From Mesocentrotus franciscanus (lineage: Eukaryota; Echinodermata; Echinoidea; Camarodonta; Strongylocentrotidae): 64,000 nucleotides of DNA. The stretch is taken from assembly GCA_037976565.1 (NCBI GenBank), contig CP137668.1:4484261-4548260 (forward strand), in the 5' to 3' direction. Shown piece after piece: positions 36,701 to 49,170 of this stretch (position 1 is the stretch's first letter; every line of letters starts with the position of its first letter). Under the pieces are notes generated by a model, which was given only the letters and a program-made list of their open reading frames with translations, did no database searches and was not told the DNA's origin. The position numbers and the translations under genes are program-made.

Positions 36701-39000
36701 AAATATTGTGTGTGTCAGTATAGCATATAAGATGGGAAGACAAAGCTCCAATAATATGGTGAAATTTTAACGCGCCTAATAATAAATTGTATCAACTAAA
36801 CAATTGAATGAAAGTAGAACATAAAAGGTGCCTAAATAAGAATGGGACATAAGTCGAACCCAGCCTTTGTTAAGTGGGAATGACGATTTATTTCGTCAAT
36901 AGCGCCATATACACCAGGACCATTTGCAGACAGGACCAATTCGACCAATTGAACCGTATTTTTCGTCACACTGACTTTTCACATAGCTGGATAAGCCGTT
37001 GCTTTCCCCATCCCAGGTACCCCATCACAATCACCGTAATCCTATAACTGCATCATCGAATTCTTTCTCCCTTGTCCCCTACTGATTTGCGGTCCTCGCA
37101 TTTGTCAATTTAAGGATTGATTTCCGCATCAGTGGACTACATAAATACGTTATCGCGGGAAAATACAATAACCCTAATCCAATCATTGCACTTGATGCGC
37201 TCTCCGGCTAAATCATGAAAAAGCTAATGGCTGTGGAAAAAAAGAAACGTGGTTACCCATAAAATGCTGTCGTCCATTCAGAGTAGAGATGATACATTAC
37301 GGTGACATATGATACGTGTGGAATTGGCGGGAAATGGTCTCACATGCTCAGTTTTTTGTAATCTGATAAAAAGTTTATTCAGAATGGTAAAAAGTATTGA
37401 CATAATCGGGGAGAGCCATCATTTACTCTAAAAATAAATGTCATACATGTGTTAGACATATATACTTTTGGTACAGAAAATCAAAGCTGTTGGTATATTG
37501 CCACAATATTTTACCCCCTCAAAATCATGTGTATCACTCGGTAATGTTACGTCACTGCCCTATAAATGTTGTCGGCTTCTGTAAAAAATCGTCTAATATC
37601 TAGCGTTTGAACTGTTTTTCAATTACATGGTTTGCCGGAGGGGCCAAACAAATTCTCGTCCCTGCTTTATTTTTCTTACACTCATTCTTAAACGTCTGCT
37701 TTCTTTGACGTCAGTCAGTTCTCTGGAGTCCAAAGACTGAAGTGTATTTCCATCCTCTCATTTTGTTTCCACCACATCTAATATTTTCCTAGAGCCATTC
37801 TATTAGTTCTGTCGTTGATCGATATAGGGACCGTGCTTGGACATAGAGGCCAGCTCAAGGTCGTACGATAAGGCTCACCAATGACTGACTAAATTGCTGT
37901 CTCATAGTATTTCCTGAGGGGGGTAAAGAATTATAATTGCGACGTATTGCGTTACAGTTTGTAGGACTGTACTGCATGCATTTTTGTGTTTTTTGTCTGC
38001 CTGTCTCTTCTACTACATCATATACTATTCAATTGTTTTGTTATTAGATGACCGAATGTTACATTTGAATTCTATTTTCTATTTTCATTTGGTACACTCA
38101 TTATTTTCGTCACCTTCTTTGAGAATCATGATGATCAGTCAGTCTAGGTACCTCGTGGATCGTTTATGGTTCTTCCAGGTCAGTGATTCGGCTATTGGAG
38201 AAGCAAATCCAATTTTGATCCATATAGTATCCTACAAATATCATGTTGCAGCATGGCTACCCAGCTGAATTCACGCATTTGACCCGCTACTGCATACCAG
38301 TATAACGACAGCTCTAGGATAATAATGCCCGGCTGATTGATCCCAAGAGCAATCACCCATTATGTACCTGGACCAAATCCTCCTGGGACAGGTATTTGGC
38401 GTGGTTTTAATACACTTCCGATTACTCCATAGAAGATAGATCGTGATTGTGACGTCATCTCTTTGTCTTGCAATGTCTGTTATAATTAGCTGCACCAGTA
38501 TAAATGTAGTTTTGTTGTGTAAGTGTCTATGTATTCAAACTACCAAAGACTCGAGCAACAAATTAACATTTCCCCTAATAGACCAAATATGTAAACAGCA
38601 AAAAATAACTGTAAACCAAGTTCTTCTGGTTATGTCGCCGTTTCTTACATTATCAAATTATCACACACTTTACAATTCAAATCAACAAAAATAACCTTGG
38701 TTATAGAGATAATGAAGTGAATATATACTACAGACTGATTATAAATAGAACGAAGACAAACACTCAAAATGCTTCGTCAGCCCTGTCGCCGAGAGGAGAG
38801 AAATGATAAAGTGGCGGGAAATGGAAATTTTGAGGAAATGTTTTTATCACCAGTGGAAATCGACATTGAATGGCGAGCGTTACTCAAGCCGAGTGGCTGG
38901 AGGGCCCGGGAATGGGGTTTCCATATCATGAATATTCATGAGGAGTTACTGAACAGAATATTGACCTACTACAATGACCTCCTATTGAGCCCACATGAAA
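33780..39000. other. AT-rich stretch, no supported gene
   Basis: The segment 34695-34960, read on the minus strand, ends TTTTATTGAATTGAATTG and resembles a LINE 3' UTR with a pentamer tail, but no coding part was seen. Frames at 35401-35688 (minus), 37984-38268 and 38769-39005 (plus) have no motif. One acceptor-like site at 38177 precedes a short open segment without a donor. Confidence 0.5.
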
Positions 39001-39004
39001 GATA

Positions 39005-39080
39005 AACACACACGCGCGCGCGCGCGCACACACACGCTCACACACACGCACACACGCACGTACACACGCACACACATGAG
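39005..39080. repeat. (CA)n/(CG)n microsatellite
   Basis: ACACACGCGCGCG followed by CACACGCACAC runs, potential Z-DNA-forming alternation. Confidence 0.92.
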
Positions 39081-39184
39081 TAACCAATTAGGGGCATCTC
39101 CAAAGTGTCAACAGTTGGTTGCGTTCAATTTAAAACCAAAGAATGTTTTTACCTTTGTTTTCCTTTCTGGTAGGGGTCGAAATA

Positions 39185-39363
39185 CACCCTTTCACGGTTA
39201 CAAGAGTGCGCATGCGCTGACGTTAAATTACGAGTAAACAAAGTTGTTTACTCGTAATTTAAGATGGCGCCCATTTCAATATGATGTGAGGGCATAGCGC
39301 AGGCAGTGACGCAACAATTCATGCGCATCTGAAAAAGATGGCGCCCTTAACCGTGAAAGGGTG
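39185..39363. mobile_element. 179-bp MITE, 16-bp perfect inverted ends, TA flanks
   Basis: CACCCTTTCACGGTTA at 39185-39200 is matched by TAACCGTGAAAGGGTG at 39348-39363, with TA on both sides (39183-39184, 39364-39365). A second inverted repeat inside, TTAAATTACGAGTAAAC and its inverse, forms a nested hairpin (39223-39262). A TA duplication suggests Tc1/mariner-type mobilisation, though TA could be chance. Confidence 0.85.
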
Positions 39364-39526
39364 TATCAATATTGTAGAAACGGCTATTTCGTTCTTTAAG
39401 CGAAAATTTCAATTCAAGCATTTGTGTACAAGGGTTGGTACCATATATATTTCAATTATCTCTTTTCAAAAATGTAAAAGTTGGAAAAACTGATTGTACA
39501 TAACATCACTCTCAGCCGCTCCATAT

Positions 39527-39735
39527 CCCCTCTCTCTCTCTCTCCCTCTCTATCTCTTATCTCCTCACCCCTCACTCTTTTGAACACACGTGTACACTCA
39601 CATCCATGATCCCTCTCCCCTCCCGCTCTCTTTCTCCCCCATCTCTATCTCTCTCTTTCTCTCTACCCCTCTCTCTCTCTCTTTCTCACTCTCTCCCGCT
39701 CTACCCCCTCTCTCTCGCTCTATCTCTCTCTCGGC
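39527..39735. repeat. CT-rich microsatellite tract
   Basis: CTCTCTCC and CTCTATCT runs interrupted by a short CA-rich stretch. Confidence 0.9.
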
Positions 39736-40954
39736 GAATTCGACATCATGTCATTAACAAAACGGAGATAATGAAGCAGTAACAGACAGCAATTGTTTTT
39801 AAATGATATTCACGAAGAACTACTGGCACAATCTTGCCATTTTATGCGTCAACGACAATGATTGCATTTCATCAGAAAATTCGCTAGTGAATACTCAAAA
39901 TCCAATCCATGAATTCCAAAACTAGACAAGCCTTTATTATCCTGCATCATTTTACCTGGTGTATTGTCTGAATTTTGATGACGGCAGCGCTTTAGGTTCT
40001 CTTCATGGCCTAAATTGCCAATTTGAAATAATAGAAGGATGAGTGTATGTCTCCCAGAAGACGTTTCTATGACGGAAAATATGCTAATTCGAAGTAAACT
40101 AACCCAAAAGACTGGAATTAAAATAAATAAATCAGTTTATACTGCGCTGTACACGCCAATGCAGTAGCTTACATCTTAATCTACATATACACGATACACA
40201 TGTACATGTATATATATATCGTTTAATGACAAACTAATATGAAGTGTGCGGTGGTTTAATATTTTTAAGTGCATTCGCAATTATCGGATGGAATATTTGT
40301 TTAATTAAGTGCAATGCATTATTAATTTCTCATTTGTTCATGTCCTTTAATTCGCGGAAACCATAACTGCTAATGTATTCCATTCATTTTATCAACATCT
40401 CTTTCTCTCCCTCTCACTGTCCTGCATCCCCTAGAAATCAACATAATTCCCTTGAGTTGCTTTGTGTCTCCTCGTCTTCCCATCCCTCCATTTCTTCATC
40501 CCTATCATTTATCAATACTTTCTCGTCGCCATTTGAGCATCGTTTGGCCCGAAACAACCGACAAACCCTGGGCGGTTATTTGTTCGTGCATGATTTACAA
40601 TATGTTTCGCCTTCGCCTCCTCGGCGATTCCAACCTTTTCCTACCCGTTTCCTGCATCTCTCTTGAAATGAATTGAATTAAGAGCGATTCAGGCCATCAT
40701 TCATATACAAAAGCAATTTCTGGTTTGCACGATTAGAATGTACACAGGCAAGTGAATACGTATAGAAAAGAATCAAATACGTGTCCTCGGGATTTCATTT
40801 GAAATAAGAAAATAATCAGAGAAAATGTATTTGTGGTATATCAGTGTTATATTTATGTTAAATCTTCATTACTATATTGTCCGTTATTATCTTTAAGAGC
40901 TAATTTACTCCCGGTATTCTAGTAAAAGCTCCTGCCTCTCCCCACCCGTATCTC

Positions 40955-41220
40955 CCAATTTCTCTCTCTCTCTCTTTCTCTCTCACACACACACACACAC
41001 AATCCCCTCCCTCCCCCTCTCTCTCTCTCCCACACACACACACACCCTCCCCTTCTCTCTCTCTCTCTCTATTTCTCTCTCTAACTACTTACCTATCCAA
41101 CACACTATCCATCCATCCCCCATCCATCTTTCCGTCCATTTACATGTATCTATCTATAAATCTACCTAACTTTCTATCTATCTACCTACCTTCCTTTCTA
41201 TCTATCTATCTATATATCAA
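40955..41220. repeat. CT, CA and (CTAT)n microsatellite cluster
   Basis: CT runs, ACACAC blocks at 40985-41000 and 41031-41045, then CCATC and TCTATCTA repeats. Confidence 0.9.
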
Positions 41221-41402
41221 TCTGTTACACACTTTCTGAGTGTCTGTCTATCTCCTTTTCTCATCTCTAATAGTACTACCAATAACCATGACAATCGATA
41301 GCTCATCATTATCAAAGTCCAATCCTTTGCTGCCCTGATATAACGGGAGGAACCAAAAATAGAAATACTATAGTGTGTACCTTTTTTCCAAATAAATTTC
41401 AG

Positions 41403-41513
41403 TACCCAACTGGTCTTTGCTTTTAAGGAGATTGAAGGCGAGGATCTTCAAATATTATTTTCCTCAAATGTCAACGTGCGCAAACAGCACGGTACCATGT
41501 CCCCACTTTTTTA
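41403..41513 (+). CDS. Candidate terminal exon, plus strand
   Basis: A strong acceptor (CCTTTTTTCCAAATAAATTTCAG|, ending at 41402) precedes an open frame of one nucleotide plus about 36 codons: TQLVFAFKEIEGEDLQILFS, then NVNVRKQHGTMSPLF and a stop. A second frame is open further (to 41614) but is less protein-like. No upstream exon or polyadenylation signal could be tied to it. Confidence 0.28.
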
Positions 41514-41519
41514 ATCGAC

Positions 41520-44500
41520 CATCAGATTGCTATAGCGGTGGTTTACATTTCTATGCCTCCGTATCAACGTCTACCACTGTATCAGTAACTGCAAAATATA
41601 GACATGAACTATAGCTTGAAGGTGCAAATACAACATATTTTGCAGTGCTGCACCAAGAGCACTATTTCGTAAAGATACCATATCCAAGAAGGCTCAGAAG
41701 TTGGTGTCTTTTTTTAATCAGAACTGCGACGAGAGAGTGGACATACCCGACTTTCCAATAACTATTTCCACCATATTTGAGAGACGAAAAACCGTTGTTT
41801 GGATGCATCCTTCATTATAGCATTGTAACTTCATTTAAAAGGGAAATTTATTTTTCGTGTGAAACGCATCAATGTTCTGCATGTAGTAAAGTAGAAAGAA
41901 ATATTTGTTAATGTTTACAAAGTAATACCCTTATTTATAAACATGGCAAATGTATCTGCGAAAAAGAAATAAAAAGATTCCCGCATCATTCCGTTTGAAA
42001 TAAAAGTAGACAATTCTTTTAATTACGATTGCCAAGTAAATTCTACTCCGTAAAAGTTGCAAGAAGCACGAGTTTGACCTAAAAACGTATACGATTATTG
42101 GATTATTCTGTCTAGAGACACTTTCGCCACATTTCTAGAATGCATCTAATTTCATTATCACGATTATTTCATATACATTCCATTAAATAGTTACAAGATT
42201 GATACTGAATCAACCATAGGCGAGTTCCTTTACCGTCAACACAAGAAGTAATCCTCCTAGTCTCGTAACGAATAATATGTTAATAATGCAACATTTTCGC
42301 CTCATGATTCCATCTTCCCAAAGAGTCATTACACATCAAATTGCTTTCGTTCCATGCACCATGTGTCCATGTCACGATCTTCCAATCCTCTTCCAACGTC
42401 AATGCATTCAAAAGACAAGCGTTGTAAACCTACACAACAGAGGCTTGTTCGTTTTGTCTATAAAACCAACAACAAAAACAAAAACAAAAAACAATTTGAC
42501 ATCAATAGGCCAGCAGTTTATGATAAAGTGAAGTTTAAAAAAAAGAGAGACTGATAGGGAAATAAGTAAATGTAGATACTAATAAATAAAGATAAATGGT
42601 TTATTAAGAATGCATTAACTTTCTGTTCTTCACTCCTTTTTCCTTGTAGAAAGACGCCATTATTCATGAGGCTGGTAAACTAATTTTAACACGATATTTG
42701 ATCACCTCCCTATTGGCATGGTTTGACTCAGTTATCACAGTGACAAAATGCCCAGGCTTCAATCAATTTCGTAGATAAAACGCCAACCAAATGAAGCGGT
42801 TGCTAGGGGCAACCTCTTGCCAATCTTAAGTTCAACTGTCGTTTGAAAACATAGGAACTCGATAGGCATCAATACAGTTTCACAGGTGAGGGCAATCATA
42901 TCCGAACGAAAGACACATCAACAGACACATACTTTCTGTAAATATCACATTCGAATCTTTAAAACCCGTGATAATTGTCAAAATAGCGATGATGGTCTTG
43001 AAATAAAAATATAAGTCCCTTTTGGTACTCTACCTCGACGTAAATTTTCAGTAGTAGAAAACAAATATTTATTTTCCTCTGCAACGCAGATTTAAGTCCT
43101 CCGTCACATATCGATTCGTCAGGCAATTATGCATTTTTCAATTATTGGAACGCGTGAAGCCCCAAAACTTTTATACCAATATGGAAAATGTGTAATATTA
43201 GGGAAAGATGCATTAGCTAAAACTGCGTGGTATAGCAAACGAGATGCGGAATAAATTCCAGATTTTCAGAGTTACATATTAATAGAAAAATATTTTCATT
43301 GATTTAGTCATTATGAAGAGTTATAAATATAACAAATATGTACACAGCTTTTGTATCTATCTTCATTTTGTTTGGTGATTTTTAAAAAAAAATCCTTGAA
43401 GCATAAGTTACAATTTTCTTTCAAAGAAATATATGTGATTTGCTTATCATTGGGCTTCTCGTTATTCCACGTACGTTACTCATTCCTGCTTTCTTTCACG
43501 AATGTATTATCATTACTCACATTTTTTCCTACTCTGACTTTGTAAGTGAACCCGTTAACGCGATGAAACAATTCCTGTAACTAATTTCTACACATATATA
43601 TTCACAAAATACATTTGTACATTTACTTTTTTACTTTAAATTATTTTTTCAAATTGTCATATCATATCCTCGTATAAAACGAGTTTAGTTTTTATCCCAT
43701 TGTACTTGATATTTTTAAAAGAGAAAATGAGATATAATGATTATTTATCGCTATCGACCCGAACTCTGTTTCAACAACGTATACACTTTCCAAGTTTGTG
43801 GTTTGCAGTCCAAAAAACACATAGGATGCAGAAAAGGACATTATTAAAAAACGAGCTTTTTCACTTTCTTTCGTTTGACAACGCTTTAGATTTAGGAGCT
43901 GTGTAAAAAAAAAATCCCCAAAGTACAATTCAATTATAGCAAATTGAAGAAGACAAGTCAAGAGCCGGAAGATGTCAAGGAAATGAAGAAAGTGATAGAC
44001 ACTAGAGATAATCATAGATATACAAAGAGGTAGTACAATTTCGATCTGTTTGGAAGAGAGGAGAATGTTTACATCCCTTTGGAACCCTTGTGTCTGCCAG
44101 TAGAAATGATTAGACAGGTATGAAGTGGCGTACCGCTTGTCAATTCTAACACCTTACTCGTCAGGGGAGGGACAGTTTGACATCTAAGGCCTGGATTTCT
44201 GGCAGTTAGGAGGCATAATGTTTACCGGAGAAAGTTTTCCCATGTGTAATTCAGCAGCAAATACGGAGATATGCACACGCGTGATGCGGTCTTTATTATT
44301 TGCATTCCGCTTAATCTCTTTGTCCTTTCTTTTTGAGGGATTATTCAGAAATATTTCAATGTGGGGAAATCCGAGGAAACTCCGGTGCCATCATGTTTAC
44401 AAGCGTGTACAAGTATTGAAAATAACATTTGTGAGACATGTGACACGTGATCTCCAAGTTCATAAGTCCTGAATATTCTAATTTAAAAAAAGAAAAACGA

Positions 44501-44960
44501 TATTATTTTTTTTAGAAGGGGAGGGGCTTCCTAAACAGCTGTGCAAATGTACATAATCTCTTTTATCATTAAATATGTTTTATGATATACTACTAATGCT
44601 TCAAACAGAGACATGTTAATATGTCTCTGCTTATTAAGGCAATATCGCAATTAAAAGCAGCAGTTCTACCAGCTTTTGCTGATATATTGTTTTGAAAAGC
44701 CTACTTTCTCCATTTATGAAAATATAATGAAGCTTTTTACCTAGCGTGCAAGACATTTTTTTCAACGAAGTCATACAGCTATGAAATATTCATTGTCAAT
44801 ATTGAGTTTTTGGACTAGCAGTGCCCTTTCTACTTCCCTGCAATTTATTCAAGTTTTGCTATTGAAGCGTCGAGGCGATGAATGATTTTGAAAACATGGA
44901 TGTCACGTGATCAGCCTAAAATCTAGCCAATGAGAACACGCGCCCTCTAAAGTGGTTAGA
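41520..44960. other. AT-rich stretch, no supported gene
   Basis: Only short frames without motifs; a 9-bp hairpin CAGAGACAT...ATGTCTCTG near 44606. Nothing else recognised. Confidence 0.5.
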
Positions 44961-44966
44961 CATTAT

Positions 44967-45070
44967 TTCATTGCACACATTTACAACTAAAATTATATTT
45001 TTTTACACGTTCAGGGGTATGCTCGGCAAACTTTCATTGCACACATTTATACGTACAGGGTTATGCTTTA
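44967..45070. repeat. Partial tandem duplication, 66-bp offset
   Basis: TTCATTGCACACATTTA occurs at 44967 and 45033, followed in both by a diverged ACACGTTCAGGGGTATGC / TACGTACAGGGTTATGC block. Confidence 0.75.
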
Positions 45071-45339
45071 TAGAAAACTAGTAGAATGAATAGTCTGCTC
45101 CATGGAAACGTAATTCTTTTTATGGTTTAGAAAAAAATGTCAACATACAGAGATCAAACACGTTTTACGAGAGAACTCTTGTCATTGCTTGTGGTATGTC
45201 ACTTAAATATTAATGAAGAGGTTGTTTTCTTTTATGAGTTAGTAATTTATGAGCTTGACGGAACACGTTCCAAGTAATATGAAGTCAACGCGATAACACC
45301 TATGTGTTCTACTAAGCAATATTTTTGATGGCAATCTGT

Positions 45340-46044
45340 TTGATGATGACTACAATATGAATCTAGTAGGAGATGAATTCCATATTATTATGAAATGTGA
45401 TAAATATAAAGATTTACGAGTAGATTTTCATGAAAAGAAAATTTTAGTAACTTGGAATGTCAAGAAAAATCCATATATATAATGAGCTTAGACAATAAAG
45501 ATATGATAGATATTTTCTCTTCGTTCACCAAAAACATAATTGCAGTGAGGGGTAACTTTTAGATACTATGTAGGCTAACAACAAAGTAAAAAAGAGTATT
45601 TTATGTTTTTGGTTTAATTTTACAGTAAGGCGTATATATTATGTATAGGTACTATTACGTCATTATTTCAGACGAAACGATTATCTATTGCATTACATGT
45701 ACCTCATTTACCTATTTTGTATAGCATGAGTTTTAAGTTATTTAGAAAACTGCTATATTACAAACAGGTTTTATATATCTAAATCTCCGGATGTATCATG
45801 ATACATTAAATTATTTACCCTGCATTATGCACAATAAGAAAAAAAGAGTTTTTCTGCTGTATATAATTTTCATTCTGTTTTGCTACACTGCATTGTAAGT
45901 TGATGTATAGGATATATATATACTTACAAACAGAATAATGATTTGTTATATACATTGCATTGTAAATTGATTTATATGATTTATATGTCTATAAACAGAT
46001 TATTGATGTACATCAATGAAGTTTAATAAATACAATACAATACA
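45340..46044 (+). mobile_element. LINE 3' fragment (polyprotein C-terminus and 3' UTR)
   Basis: Plus-strand DDYNMNLVGDEFHIIMKC, then DKYKDLRVDF, is the CCHC-like C-terminal segment of many LINE ORF2 proteins (GDEFHxxxxC). A frameshift follows, then MIDIFSSFTKNIIAV and a stop near 45559. The 3' UTR contains a diverged 62-bp duplication (45890-46010) and ends AATAAATACAATACAATACA. It is 5'-truncated and abuts the SINE at 46045 directly. Confidence 0.78.
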
Positions 46045-46250
46045 TGATTGTTTTACCTGACTGCTAAGGAAGCATGTATTTACTTGTAAGTAAGCAATCA
46101 GGGGACACATGGCTTTAAGTCCTCTCTGATGGACTTGTTATTGAGGATTAATGCCTTACCAAAGGGCACGAGCGCATTGACTTGGTTTCGAAACCGTGAC
46201 CCGCGTTTACGAGACCACTGCTCTACCACTGAGCCATTTGGGCCTCCTCC
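46045..46250 (-). mobile_element. tRNA-Thr-derived SINE, best-preserved copy
   Basis: On the minus strand: A box TGGCTCAGTGGTAGAGC, anticodon arm GTGGTCTCGTAAACGC (loop CTCGTAA, as in tRNA-Thr CGT), a B box with one extra base (GGTTTCGAAACC), then the family-specific tail CTTTGGTAAGGCATTAATCC to TGCTTCCTTAGCAGTCAGG. Copies at 24998 (plus) and 31425 (minus) share parts of head and tail. Being without an intact acceptor stem or B box, it is not a functional tRNA gene. Confidence 0.85.
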
Positions 46251-46340
46251 TGGACCATCGCACCTCATCTCACGATACAGAACACGTCATAGAATTAAGT
46301 TTATTCCCACTTTCACAGATAGCACATAATCATCGATCGG

Positions 46341-46589
46341 TTAGGGAATACACAATGATATATTTATGACATTCTCATATCCCTCACGTGTCATTAACTC
46401 TGAATGCGAATTGTCTACGCTTCGCCCACACACAGCTCTACCTTTCTGATAATCAATGTTAGAACATGCATTTTGTTTGAATAAGTTATATGAGAAAAAG
46501 ATCAATACTGCGCATGGTCTAAAGTAAGAATTCGTATTGCCTCTCCATGTAAATCTCCAGTAATTGCGTTTACCATCATCAGTGTGTGA
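46341..46589 (-). CDS. Candidate terminal exon, minus strand
   Basis: A pyrimidine-rich acceptor (CATTTTTATCACCACAG|) before 46589 opens 82 codons ending in TAA: SHTDDGKRNYWRFTWRGN at the start and ENVINISLCIP at the end, with Cys residues between. An AATAAA lies about 30 nt past the stop (46306-46301), just before the SINE. No motif is recognised and no partner exon was found, so it may be chance. Confidence 0.28.
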   Translation of the reverse strand, partial: SHTDDGKRNYWRFTWRGNTNSYFRPCAVLIFFSYNLFKQNACSNIDYQKGRAVCGRSVDNSHSELMTREGYENVINISLCIP

Positions 46590-46749
46590 CTGTGGTGATA
46601 AAAATGACAATGCGTCAAAATTGCAAATCACAAATCGATTTTATTTATTTGAACTTGAATATAATCATCGGATGATTAGAGGGCCTAGATGTGATCAAAT
46701 TACAATTCTATACTTTTAGACTCTGTGTTAAAAGGACCTTCATACCCCC

Positions 46750-46893
46750 AGAGGGAGAGAGAGAGAGTGGGGATGAGAAGGAGAGATAGATAGTGGGGAT
46801 GAGAGAGAAAGATAGATGTGGAAGGGAGAGGGGGAAATATGAGGGTGATGGGGAGAGAGGAGAGAGAGAGGAGAGAGAGAGTGAAGAGAAAGA
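46750..46893. repeat. GA-rich microsatellite tract
   Basis: GAGAGAGA with GATAGATAG blocks; overlapping frames on the minus strand are repeat-derived. Confidence 0.9.
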
Positions 46894-46899
46894 GAAATT

Positions 46900-48360
46900 C
46901 AATCAATATTTATATATATAAATTCAAATCTTGATACTACCAAACGAATTTCCAAGTGATTATGACATCATTTATTCATCATAAACAGCACACAGCCATG
47001 AGAAGTTTAAATCACCCTTATTTTCTTTCATCACAAATTCTCAGTTTAAAACCGGGCCACAGGAAATGTATTGTTTTGATCGAGAAATAAAGTAACCTCT
47101 TCTATCAATCACTGGCCATATAATACGCCCCACGTTCCCATGCGAGTGAGCGAGACAATGAAATAGAAATATCATTCATGTTCTACTTATTCGTTGGTTA
47201 TTGGTCTATAAATAATCTCGAGAAATGGAGCTGTAGCGATGATGAAAGAGATTGAGAAAGTGACGTAATGAAAAGAGCCTCCATGAGCGAGGTAAAAAGA
47301 GGAGATTGTTCTCAAATGAGTCTTTGAATATTGATTGAAATATGATCATATAAGAAGTAAGATAGGCCATTATACATGGAAGAGTAGTATTTCATATTAA
47401 TACTTTAATAATACGTGATGGCGTTATAACCCCATTATATTCTGTATATGTGACGTTGGAACAAAAATAAGGCCGCTTGAAGCATATTTTGTAGAATAAT
47501 AGATTGGTCTGTTAGAGATTAGTCTTTTTAGATAATTAGGGGCAAGATTATTTTACCTAAGTACATGTCCTGCCAACCACAATCTTGTCCAACTCTGCTT
47601 TTCCCCTCATTCTATCAGGAAAGTCTTCTTTCATTTGTTCCATCTTCCATCCTATCATCTTGCCAGTGGACCAAGTTTGACAGAATGATCTCATTCAAAA
47701 CGAGTGCAGAAAATAAGGGGCTACATTGGTAGGTTGTTTACTGGAATCCATAGTGATAACACGATTTCATCTTGTTTGTATCATGCACTCTGATAATCCA
47801 TTTGAGAAAGCCATTTCATAAATCAAAGCAATAAACTCGGCAGTAATTCACTCTGACGAGTGCCATTTACATTATATCCAATATATAATCATGTATTGAG
47901 ACCCGAGGCAAGAAGTATCATCAATCTTATAAATATCACATGCGCACGTTTCCATGGAAAGATTTCCCACTCGCCAGACACTAGTGATTTCTGTAACATT
48001 AGCGGCTACCATCAATGTCAAGTACCGTGGGTTATTATTTTCCCCCATTAAGTTTATTAACGATTTACTGACAGAAAAACAAACAAACACCTCTCTCTCT
48101 CTCTCTCTCTCTTTATGATGTGCAATTTTCAATTGTTCTGAACAGGGGTTTTCTTTTCTATCACATATAATTTATGTCAGCTTCTAGATTCCTTTTAGTG
48201 ATCATTATCTGGTGCATTATTGTAGATTATATGCTTTCACTAGATTGCATATAATTATGTATTTAGATATTATTGCGAAATGCATAAATATCCGACAATA
48301 AAACAAATAGAAGGAGGAATATTTACGTTATTTACGTAGCTCAATGTATTCTAAAAGTCT
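46900..48360. other. Non-coding stretch, nothing recognised
   Basis: A short (CT)n run lies at 48089-48113. No supported exon or element. Confidence 0.5.
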
Positions 48361-48363
48361 AAG

Positions 48364-48410
48364 GACTCTTCTCTCTCTCTTCTCTCTCTTATCTCTCTCT
48401 TCTCTCCCCC

Positions 48411-48444
<34 letters not shown>

Positions 48445-48454
48445 CTCTCTCTCT

Positions 48455-48501
<47 letters not shown>

Positions 48502-48502
48502 A
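48364..48502. repeat. (CT)n microsatellite
   Basis: Nearly pure CTCTCT, 130 bp; both strands appear open only because of the repeat. Confidence 0.95.
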
Positions 48503-48623
48503 TATTTCTCTTTCAGTTTTTCTTTCACGTTGTCTCACACTGTTTGGCCCCAATACATCACAATCATCATCTATTGATTCATACCCTGTCTTATGTCTAA
48601 TTGATTATTCATCGTGCACAACT

Positions 48624-48782
48624 GGGGGGCGTTTCATGAAACAATTAGTTGGTGGTTTTCACCGACTAATATCATTTTCACCGACAATTTTATTGTCACC
48701 GACTATTTTCCAGGCCTCTGATTGGTCAAATTTAGTCGGCGCCGACAGTTGTCGGTGGACAAATGTTGATGAAATGCCCCCC
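48624..48782. mobile_element. Foldback MITE, GGGGGGCGTTTCATGAAAC ends
   Basis: The left end GGGGGGCGTTTCATGAAAC pairs with the inverse of the right end (GGGGGGCATTTCATCAAC). The interior is full of CACCGAC/GTCGG motifs in both orientations (for example TTAGTCGGCGCCGACAG), giving a second hairpin. No coding capacity. Confidence 0.75.
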
Positions 48783-48811
48783 TGATGTGCTTACTACTAC
48801 CAAGGAGATCA

Positions 48812-48963
48812 GGGCCCCTTTTCACAAAACTTGTCATCAGTAACAAATTACAGTTTTTGTTATAAGCTAGTGAAATCCTCGCTTCTGATTGGTTATTAGC
48901 AGATTATTTTGCCACTGATTTTTGTCATTTGTCATTGAAAAAAGGCTTTGTGAAACAGGTCCC
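48812..48963. mobile_element. Foldback MITE, GGGCC...TTTCACAAA ends
   Basis: GGGCCCCTTTTCACAAAAC on the left pairs imperfectly with GGCTTTGTGAAACAGGTCCC on the right. It lies 29 bp from the preceding element and has a similar size, end structure and a shared CTGATTGGT core (near 48718 and 48887), so the two are probably distant relatives. Confidence 0.7.
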
Positions 48964-49170
48964 GGAGGCGAGCTAATCCTCTTGCTACTACTGTACTATC
49001 ATTTCCATATTGGCGTCGAGGAAACAAATATGGTGTGATTATAAAACCCCTTTTAAGGAGATTATTATCCCTTGTGATATATCGTTCGTTCGTGATTCCT
49101 TAGATCAAGATCTTAATCTTAATCTTGATCTTGATCTTCGGAGCGGTTGTTACAACCGACCGTGTCAGAC

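Noticed and set aside
46129..46250. Possible functional tRNA-Thr gene
   Set aside because: No complete acceptor stem, an extra base in the B box and a SINE tail shared with other copies.
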